Below, in pieces: positions 10,418 to 16,098 of a stretch of 64,000 nucleotides of DNA (the stretch's first letter is position 1; the number at the start of each line of letters is the position of its first letter). The notes under the pieces were generated by a model. It saw only the letters and a program-made list of their open reading frames with translations, made no database searches and was not told the origin of the DNA. The translations under genes and the position numbers were made by a program. The stretch comes from Knoellia koreensis (GTDB lineage: Bacteria > Actinomycetota > Actinomycetes > Actinomycetales > Dermatophilaceae), in assembly GCF_013041615.1 (NCBI RefSeq), contig NZ_JABEPQ010000001.1, forward strand, positions 186,001 to 250,000, in the 5' to 3' direction.

Positions 10418-11844
10418 GCGCCGCACCCGCCATCTACGACCACGTCGTGGTCGGCAACGAGGTCGAGCATCCAAGCTTCGGCGTCGGCATCGTCGCGGAC
10501 GTGACGACCGTGCACGACGAGCCCTGCGCGACCGTCGACTTCGCGCCGCCCGTCGGTCGCAAGCGCCTCATGCTGCGCATCACGCCCCTGAGCGGACGCA
10601 GCCGCACCCCGGACGCGGACAAGTTCGAGGGGGATGTGATCGAGGCTCTCGACCGCATGAAGGTGCAGCGGGCGGCGAAGGCCGCCCTCGAGGCCGAGCT
10701 CGTGCCCGAGGCGCCCCCGTTCGACCACGGCACCCTGCGTCAGATCCTCGAGCGCCCCAAGCCGCCGCCAATGCGCGCACCCGGGCTCGTCCCCTCTGAG
10801 GCCGGCGTGCTCGTCGTCGCCCAGCGCAAGACCGGCAAGACCACGCTCGAGCTGAACTGGGCCCGGTGCCTCCTGACCGGCGAGACGTTCCTGGGTCGCT
10901 TCCCCGTGCGCCCCATCAAGGGCAAGGTCGCCATCCTCAACTACGAGGTCTCCGGCGACACCCTCGGCCTGTGGGCCGACGAGCGCGGCGTCCCGGCTGA
11001 TCGCCTGCACCTGGTCAACCTCCGTGGCCGCCGCAACCCGCTGAGCCACCCCGGCGACCGCGAGCGCCTGGCCGACATCCTGCGCGGCGAGCAGGTCGAG
11101 GCCATCATCGTCGACCCGTTCGGGCGCGCGTTCACCGGCAAGAGCCAGAATGACCCCGGCGAGGTGGGCGCCTGGCTGGTCGACCTCGACCTCTTCGCCC
11201 GCGGAGAGGTGGGTGCCACCGACCTCATGCTGACCGCCCACGCCGGATGGAACGGCGAGCGCTCGCGAGGCTCCAGTGCACTGGAGGACTGGGCCGACTC
11301 CATCCTGTGGATGACCCGCGACCAGAACGACGACACCAAGCGCTTCCTGCGCGCCGAGGGTCGCGACGTGCTCGTCGACGAGGACCAGCTGCTCTTCGAC
11401 GAGTCCACCCGGACCTTGGCGATGGCCGGCACCGGCGGACGGAAGAAGGCGCGCACCGCCGAGAAGGTCCACGAGCTCATGCCCTACGTTCGCCGGGCTG
11501 CCGCCCAGGTACCGGGCGGATCGCGCGCCGACCTCACCCGAGCCATGCGGAAGATGCCGGACTGCCCCAGCTTCCAAGACCGCGACGTGGCGGCAGCCGC
11601 CGACCTAGCCGACGAGCAGGGGCACATGCGGATCGAGGACATGGGTCCGGGCAAGGCCAAGAGGCACTATCCGGCCACCCCGTCCAACCCCGTCCAAACC
11701 CCGTCCACGGACGCACCCCCGACACCCCGTCCAACCCCGTCTATAGGTGGACGGGGTCGGGGTGGACGGGGTCAGGGCCAGGAGCATGCCCTGGACGTGG
11801 ACGGGGTCAGCGACCCCAGTAGCGACTCCCAGGAGGCGTCATGA
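10414..11844 (+). CDS. RepA-like AAA/RecA-fold replication ATPase
   Basis: A 476-residue protein with an N-terminal domain (1-120), then a RecA-fold ATPase core resembling RepA/AAA_25 hexameric helicases of phages and plasmids. Walker A is AQRKTGKTT (136-144), Walker B is IIVDPFGRAF (Asp234), and the sensor-like TAHAGWNGERSRGSSALEDWAD follows. The C-terminus has a winged-helix-like segment, then a low-complexity Pro/Thr/Gly-rich tail encoded by an iteron array. It most likely drives replication of the excised element. The GTG start overlaps the previous stop by 4 bp. Confidence 0.8.
   Translation: MSAAPAIYDHVVVGNEVEHPSFGVGIVADVTTVHDEPCATVDFAPPVGRKRLMLRITPLSGRSRTPDADKFEGDVIEALDRMKVQRAAKAALEAELVPEAPPFDHGTLRQILERPKPPPMRAPGLVPSEAGVLVVAQRKTGKTTLELNWARCLLTGETFLGRFPVRPIKGKVAILNYEVSGDTLGLWADERGVPADRLHLVNLRGRRNPLSHPGDRERLADILRGEQVEAIIVDPFGRAFTGKSQNDPGEVGAWLVDLDLFARGEVGATDLMLTAHAGWNGERSRGSSALEDWADSILWMTRDQNDDTKRFLRAEGRDVLVDEDQLLFDESTRTLAMAGTGGRKKARTAEKVHELMPYVRRAAAQVPGGSRADLTRAMRKMPDCPSFQDRDVAAAADLADEQGHMRIEDMGPGKAKRHYPATPSNPVQTPSTDAPPTPRPTPSIGGRGRGGRGQGQEHALDVDGVSDPSSDSQEAS
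11678..11806. repeat. Iteron array, candidate origin of replication
   Basis: Eight copies of a 9-10-bp unit lie within 130 bp at the 3' end of the Rep gene. CCCCGTCCA begins at 11678, 11688, 11699 and 11725, with a degenerate copy at 11735. TGGACGGGG, its reverse complement, lies at 11748-11756, 11763-11771 and 11798-11806. Spacings are mostly 10-11 or 15 bp. An iteron cluster inside the initiator gene parallels the lambda O origin. No AT-rich unwinding element is obvious apart from CTATAGG at the centre. Confidence 0.6.
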
Positions 11845-12002
11845 GGACTGCCCACCTTCGAGCCCACGCCAACTCCACAGTGTGCAAAGACTTCGTGCGC
11901 GCGTGCGACACCGGTCGTTGTGTCGGTTTTGGCGGCCCCCTTCGCGTGCGCGCGCCTGGGGTTGTTCGAAACGACGCGCGCGCATGCGCGAGGGCGTGCT
12001 GA
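11841..12002 (+). CDS. Small Cys/Arg-rich ORF between rep and terminase-like gene
   Basis: A 53-residue ORF (MRTAHLRAHANSTVCKDF to the end at 12002). Its ATG overlaps the rep stop (ATGA) and its TGA overlaps the following ATG by one base (TGATG). Both junctions match the coupling style of the rest of this operon, which argues it is translated or at least acts as a coupling ORF. It is Cys- and Arg-rich with no family resemblance. It may only relay ribosomes to the next gene. Confidence 0.42.
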   Translation: MRTAHLRAHANSTVCKDFVRACDTGRCVGFGGPLRVRAPGVVRNDARACARAC

Positions 12003-12571
12003 TGGCAGGCAGACCCAACCGCGGGAAGGTCCAACCAGGCGGTCCGGCGAACGGCTTGCGGCGCTTCGAGCCGAACAACCTTGCGGCCCTCAAGTCCGGC
12101 GCCTACTCGCCTCGTGTGCGGGAGGCGTACGCCGAAGCGCTGACGGAGTGGGCGCGCGCCCAGGACGCCCTGTCCTTCCTCCGCGACTCAAGCTTTGCGC
12201 CGTCGGTCTGGCGCTGGGCTCAACGGACGGCGGCGTCTGATCTGCTCTACGGCGAGCTCGAGGCGCACCACGCCAGCAAGCAGCGGGGCTCGTGCGCCGG
12301 GTGCATGCGCTGCCGTTCCCTCGAGGCCCGTTGGCAGAAGGCGGACAGGACTGCGGAGCGTGCGGGGGAGCGGCTGGGGCTGGATCCGCAGTCGCGTGCC
12401 GAGTTGCTGGTGAAGCTTCGGGCTGCCGGCGTGATCAAGTCCGAGGCCCAGCAGGTGGAGAGCCTGCTCGGCGCGATCGCGCAGCAGTTTGGCCTCGACC
12501 AGACGTCCGGCGAGCTCCTGGTCGAGGAGGACGCGGACATAGTCGACGCGGAGGAGGCGACGGATGAGTGA
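12002..12571 (+). CDS. Putative phage small terminase subunit-like protein
   Basis: A 189-residue helical protein. It begins with a basic GRPNRGKVQPGG segment and the NNLAALKSGAYSPRV motif seen at the start of small terminase and related phage DNA-binding proteins. A four-Cys cluster (CAGCMRC) and an acidic C-terminus follow. The ATG at 12002 is chosen because of the TGATG junction and GAGG upstream. No large terminase follows; the next 1.4 kb is leftward cargo. The function is inferred from motif and position only. Confidence 0.5.
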   Translation: MAGRPNRGKVQPGGPANGLRRFEPNNLAALKSGAYSPRVREAYAEALTEWARAQDALSFLRDSSFAPSVWRWAQRTAASDLLYGELEAHHASKQRGSCAGCMRCRSLEARWQKADRTAERAGERLGLDPQSRAELLVKLRAAGVIKSEAQQVESLLGAIAQQFGLDQTSGELLVEEDADIVDAEEATDE

Positions 12572-12619
12572 TCCGTTTCGCGCATTCCACACGCCTCTGA
12601 CCTGCGGATTCGCAAGCCC

Positions 12620-12636
12620 TGCTAACGGCTTGCTAC
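12620..12636. repeat. Third copy of the att-arm-like repeat pair
   Basis: TGCTAACG (12620-12627) then TGCTAC (12631-12636) repeat the pair found near attR (20844-20860), with the same order and nearly the same spacing. Here they sit at the boundary between the rightward early operon and the leftward cargo genes. Confidence 0.35.
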
Positions 12637-12896
12637 TTCACGATGGCCACCACCAGCGCGCCGATGGACACCGCCAGGCTGCCCACGGCCAGGCCTATGG
12701 CCCAGCGCTGGAGGTTTCCGGCCTCTCGGTCGAGGCGCTCAACGGTCTCCTCGAGCTGGCGCATGGCGATGACCACGGCGGCAGTCTGCACTTCTTTGCC
12801 CCGGCCCGAGTCCCACGAGTAGAGGTCCCCGTTCGCCGCCGCCAAGGCGCGAACCGTGGGGTGCTCAAGGTCGTCCGCGAATCCCATGAGGGCCAT
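12633..12896 (-). CDS. Small protein with C-terminal membrane anchor
   Basis: An 87-residue protein with a soluble N-terminus, a short coiled coil (QLEETVERLDREAGNLQRW) and a C-terminal transmembrane helix (about residues 66-85). It is leftward within the element, opposite to the surrounding rightward genes, and follows two co-oriented genes. The layout resembles small phage-encoded exclusion or morphogenesis membrane proteins, but no family is recognised. Confidence 0.6.
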   Translation of the reverse strand: MALMGFADDLEHPTVRALAAANGDLYSWDSGRGKEVQTAAVVIAMRQLEETVERLDREAGNLQRWAIGLAVGSLAVSIGALVVAIVK

Positions 12897-12917
12897 GATG
12901 CCCGGGTTCAGCCCCGA

Positions 12918-13511
12918 TCAGTGGCGACCGATTCCGCGAGCGATGGCCTCGAGGGCCTTTGCGGTGCGCTTGGGGATGTCCGACCCACCGGGCTTGTCGC
13001 TGGGACTCGTGGAGGTGCTGTTGCGCAGCGTCTCGACGCTAAGGGGATACGCGTCCTTGTAGCGGGTTCGCCCACGCATGTCGGTGTAGGAGAAGGAGAT
13101 CGTGAACGAGTTCGGCACGGGTTCGTCATTCTGGTCGCCCATGACCGTGTAGACGTTGATGAGCTTCATGCCGGGCGCGACCGTGGGGATGACCTGGTCA
13201 TACCGCTTCTCCAGGAAGGGCGTGATCTTGCCTCTCGCCTCGGCGCCCTCGAGCTTCGGGAGGGGCGGGTCAAAGATCACTCGGACGTCCCTCGCCGGCG
13301 TCGGGCCGTAGTTCGTGACGACGAGCTCACTCGTGCCGTGCGAGAGCGGGTGGGCCTGGAGGTAGGCCCCCATCACCGGGCGAGTCCGATCTTGGCTGTC
13401 TCGCCGGAGGGCGAGGAGCGTCATGATCGCCACGACCGCCGCTGCCAGGGTTGCGAGGGCGCCGACCGCGGACCAGAAGGCGCTGTATTGCTCGGGCGTG
13501 TAGGTGATCAT
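12918..13511 (-). CDS. Single-pass membrane protein, cargo gene
   Basis: A 197-residue protein with an N-terminal membrane helix (about residues 12-35, FWSAVGALATLAAAVVAIMT), then a conserved RDSQDRTRPVMGAY segment and a beta-rich domain including LVVTNYGPTPARDVRVIFDP. Proteins with this layout are common, uncharacterised genes in actinobacterial genomes and prophages. The start overlaps the upstream stop by one base (TGATG). The protein at 18831-19382 has the same architecture. Superinfection exclusion is possible but unproven. Confidence 0.65.
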   Translation of the reverse strand: MITYTPEQYSAFWSAVGALATLAAAVVAIMTLLALRRDSQDRTRPVMGAYLQAHPLSHGTSELVVTNYGPTPARDVRVIFDPPLPKLEGAEARGKITPFLEKRYDQVIPTVAPGMKLINVYTVMGDQNDEPVPNSFTISFSYTDMRGRTRYKDAYPLSVETLRNSTSTSPSDKPGGSDIPKRTAKALEAIARGIGRH

Positions 13512-13957
13512 CAGCCGAGTCCGCTCTGGCGGGAGACGACGGCGGCAACCACGTCGACCATGATGTCCCGGGAGACCGATCCCACAGCGCCAGCTGCTCG
13601 CCGTAGGAGCGTCTTCTCCTCAGGGTCGTCGGTGGTGTCCTCGGCCTTGCGCAGTGCGTCGACCAGTGCGTCGACGCCTTCCCCGGAAGGCCAAAGGCCA
13701 ACCGCACGGCGGCCGCGCTCGGTGATGCCCGCGAAGAACACGTCGCCCCGCCCGCCCAGCGACTCATATACCTCGCCTGTTAGGTACGACGGCGTCAGCG
13801 CGTCGAAGGCCGAGAAGACCTCCTGCTCGCTCAGGCTGGTCGCCTGTACCAGTGGCGCGGCCGACACGGGACCGTCGCCGCGGTCGAGAATGCGTGCGGC
13901 TGCGACCAGCACCGGGAAGTCCCGGCTGGCCCACACGTCGTCGAGCTTGTCGGTCAT
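13511..13957 (-). CDS. Hypothetical winged-helix-like cargo protein
   Basis: A 148-residue protein with a likely winged-helix N-terminal domain (VLVAAARILDRGDGPVSAAPLVQATSLSEQEVFSAFDAL, then FFAGITERGRRAVGLWPSGE) and a helical C-terminus. It is the first gene of the leftward three-gene cargo unit and is translationally coupled to the membrane protein that follows. It is divergent from the WhiB-like gene, with only 48 bp between them. The pairing of a winged-helix protein with a single-pass membrane protein recurs in actinobacteria; the function is unknown. Confidence 0.62.
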   Translation of the reverse strand: MTDKLDDVWASRDFPVLVAAARILDRGDGPVSAAPLVQATSLSEQEVFSAFDALTPSYLTGEVYESLGGRGDVFFAGITERGRRAVGLWPSGEGVDALVDALRKAEDTTDDPEEKTLLRRAAGAVGSVSRDIMVDVVAAVVSRQSGLG

Positions 13958-14005
13958 GGCTGCTGGTCCCTTCGGTCGCTGGTGTCTCGACCCTAGGCGG
14001 ACCCG

Positions 14006-14284
14006 GTGACATCCTTCGACAGTTCGAGCTTCGCCATTCCCGCTCAGGCGAGTGAGCAGTGGGCGGAACTGACTGAGGTCCTGCGGTCCACGGGTCCGGC
14101 CGGCTGCGAGTCGTCGGCGATGCCGGAGGCGTGGTGGTCCTCGTCGCTGGAGGCCGAGGCGGTTGCGGTGTGTCGTTCGTGCCCAGTCGCTCGCGAGTGC
14201 TTGGCCTACGCGCTCGCAGCCGGCGAGCGGGACGGCGTGTGGGGTGGGTTCACGAATGCCGAGCGACGGGGCCTGGCGCAGTGA
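14006..14284 (+). CDS. Phage WhiB-family iron-sulfur regulator
   Basis: A 92-residue Wbl protein. The four cluster-binding cysteines are Cys34, Cys56, Cys59 and Cys65 (C-x21-C-x2-C-x5-C), followed by the family turn GVWGG (77-81). The basic C-terminal AT-hook-like tail is short (NAERRGLAQ), as in phage copies. A GTG start with a TAGGCG -10-like element 7-12 bp upstream suggests a leaderless message. It opens the rightward operon ending at the tape-measure gene, so it may activate those genes or interfere with host WhiB proteins as WhiBTM4 does. Confidence 0.82.
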   Translation: MTSFDSSSFAIPAQASEQWAELTEVLRSTGPAGCESSAMPEAWWSSSLEAEAVAVCRSCPVARECLAYALAAGERDGVWGGFTNAERRGLAQ

Positions 14285-14628
14285 GGTGGCCAGAGGATCG
14301 TTCGCAGGAGGCGCTCGATGGGCTGATGATCTTGGCGCAGGTGGCGATCAGGGCAAAGGGGCGGACCGTGCCGCCCGTGGTGTGTGAGCTGATGGATGCC
14401 CTTCAGGCCGACAGCGTTTCCGATTCCGGAAGCGCTGGCGAGTCGTCCGTCAGTCTTGAGGACGTGAGCACGAGGGTGACCGCAGACGAGGCCGGTGCAG
14501 CCGTGGGTTTGAGCGGGCGCCAGGTCCGCAACCTGTGCGCCGCCGGCCTCGTCAGCCACACCCGGGCTGGGCGCGCGTACGTCGTCGACCTGACCGATCT
14601 GCGCCGACACCTGGGCCAGGCGTCGTGA
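14281..14628 (+). CDS. Helix-turn-helix protein coupled to WhiB
   Basis: A 115-residue protein with a C-terminal MerR/excisionase-type HTH (VTADEAGAAVGLSGRQVRNL, then a wing RAGRAYVVDLTDLRRHL). The first half is helical and unassigned. The GTG start overlaps the WhiB stop by 4 bp. It probably acts with the WhiB protein as a transcriptional regulator of the operon. Confidence 0.65.
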   Translation: MRWPEDRSQEALDGLMILAQVAIRAKGRTVPPVVCELMDALQADSVSDSGSAGESSVSLEDVSTRVTADEAGAAVGLSGRQVRNLCAAGLVSHTRAGRAYVVDLTDLRRHLGQAS

Positions 14629-14939
14629 GCGACTCCCCGGCTCGCGTAGCTGCCGACGTGGCGGCGTTGTACCCGATGGATCACCCCGTGGCGGCGATCG
14701 CCCGCCAGCGACTTGCACAGGAGAGCACCGTGACCGACATCCAGAAGATCGGGACCCCGCTCCGTGACGCCGCGGTCGACCCGCGACCGGGCGACTTCAT
14801 GGCTCCGGTGAACGCGGGCAAGCCGGGCCCTGGGGGCGACCCGCACGGGCCGAATGTCCGCTCGTACGAGATGGGTTCGCGCCAATACGAGGCTGCGGTC
14901 GCCCGCATCCGCGCAGAGCGGGCGGAGGGCAAGGCGTGA
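14625..14939 (+). CDS. Hypothetical phage protein
   Basis: A 104-residue protein starting at a GTG that overlaps the preceding stop by 4 bp. It has a Pro/Gly-rich middle (DPRPGDFMAPVNAGKPGPGG) and a charged C-terminal helix (QYEAAVARIRAERAEGKA). An internal GTG at 14730 is an alternative start. No family is recognised. Confidence 0.55.
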   Translation: MSDSPARVAADVAALYPMDHPVAAIARQRLAQESTVTDIQKIGTPLRDAAVDPRPGDFMAPVNAGKPGPGGDPHGPNVRSYEMGSRQYEAAVARIRAERAEGKA

Positions 14940-15706
14940 GCGGCGCGGACAGCTACTACGCCCGCCGTGACGCCGAGAAGGCCCGCGATCGGATCAGCGG
15001 GGCACGGAGCCGCCTGTCCGAGCTGCGCAAGGCGTTGCAGGCTGCGATCGGGGAAGCCAGGAGCTTCACCCACCCGGACTACACCCCCGAGGGACTGGGC
15101 CGACGGCGGCAAGAGCTGGTCGAGCAGGCGCGGGCGAGGTTCCGCCCGCAGCTCGAGCAGCTGCAGGCGCAGGTGTCCAACGACGCGGACACGATCGGCC
15201 GCTTGGCCAAGAGCACCCGCCCGGCCCTGGCAGACGACCCAGTCGCGTTGCAGCGGGCACTCATCCGCTGGGACCAGGTGCGAGGAATGCTCGAGGCGGG
15301 CAAGCCCCTTCGCTCGGTCGTGGCCGAGGCGGACGTGGACACCCTGGTCGCTGTCGGCGAGTGGGGCCCGTCGTGGCTCGAGGCGCAGGCGTACGCCGAC
15401 CGACCGGCCGCCGGCAGTCCGATGATGCGCGAGACGCCAAAGGTCGACGGCGAGGCGCTGCAGAGCGCGATCACGGCACGCCTGCTCGAGGTTGCCGACG
15501 CCGATACCCGCTGGGCGTTGAGCGCGCAGCAGGTGGCCGATCAGGCCGTCGGCGGATTCACGCCTATGGCCGAGCATGTGGGGCGCCTCCTCGACGCCTC
15601 CGGTCCGCCGAGCAGCGGTCTGGAGGCGGCACTGGCGGCCCACTACGGCGAGCAGGCCGCGACCGCCTCGCTGGACGCGGTGGGCGACGGCGGTGAGGCA
15701 GCGTGA
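14936..15706 (+). CDS. Hypothetical coiled-coil phage protein
   Basis: A 256-residue mainly helical protein with an N-terminal coiled coil (about residues 8-75, DAEKARDRISGARSRLSELR and QARARFRPQLEQLQAQV) and an Ala-rich helical remainder. The GTG start overlaps the previous stop and the stop overlaps the next start. Its position before the tail chaperone and its helical nature would suit a scaffold or tail-morphogenesis accessory protein, but I see no diagnostic motif. Confidence 0.55.
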   Translation: MSGADSYYARRDAEKARDRISGARSRLSELRKALQAAIGEARSFTHPDYTPEGLGRRRQELVEQARARFRPQLEQLQAQVSNDADTIGRLAKSTRPALADDPVALQRALIRWDQVRGMLEAGKPLRSVVAEADVDTLVAVGEWGPSWLEAQAYADRPAAGSPMMRETPKVDGEALQSAITARLLEVADADTRWALSAQQVADQAVGGFTPMAEHVGRLLDASGPPSSGLEAALAAHYGEQAATASLDAVGDGGEAA

Positions 15707-16083
15707 GTGCAATGCTCCGCGACTCCTCGGAGATCTTGGACCTGTGCCTGCGGCTGCCGATCCATGGCAAGACCTACGAGGTCTACCCGCCGAGCCCGGC
15801 CACCCACGACCAACTCGCAATGAGACTCGCCTTGGGTATCGCGCTCGACGCCGGCGTCGAGATACCTGAAGAGGATGCGCGCACCCTTCAGATCACCGAC
15901 GACGACATGCCGGACTTCGCCACCATGTGCCTCGGCGACACCTACGAGCAGATGCTCGCCGACGAAGTCTCACACCCGGAGATCGAGCTCGCGCTCGTGA
16001 CGGCGTTCTACGCCTGGACCCTCGGCATGGAGGTCGCGGAGGCGTACTGGGAATCCGGCGGCCGTCTGGTCACCCGATCGTGA
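15703..16083 (+). CDS. Putative tail assembly chaperone (DUF7426-like)
   Basis: A 126-residue protein (ILDLCLRLPIHGKTYEVYPPSP, then FATMCLGDTYEQMLADEVSHPEIELALVTAFYAWT). It resembles the short chaperone-like proteins directly upstream of tape-measure genes in actinobacterial siphophages. The usual frameshifted second ORF is not possible here because only 15 bp separate it from the tape-measure start. The GTG start overlaps the previous stop. The assignment rests on position and general resemblance. Confidence 0.6.
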   Translation: MSAMLRDSSEILDLCLRLPIHGKTYEVYPPSPATHDQLAMRLALGIALDAGVEIPEEDARTLQITDDDMPDFATMCLGDTYEQMLADEVSHPEIELALVTAFYAWTLGMEVAEAYWESGGRLVTRS

Positions 16084-16098
16084 TCGTGAGGAGCTGAC

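Noticed and set aside
12564-14009. Long plus-strand ORF of 481 codons across the leftward cargo genes
   Set aside because: It is antisense to three compact genes with better protein character, and its own product is low-complexity His/Arg-rich sequence typical of antisense frames in GC-rich DNA. Only the first 50 bp might be a gene remnant.
15703-16098. Programmed ribosomal frameshift between two tail chaperone ORFs
   Set aside because: Only 15 bp separate the chaperone stop from the tape-measure start and no second ORF or clear slippery heptamer is present.
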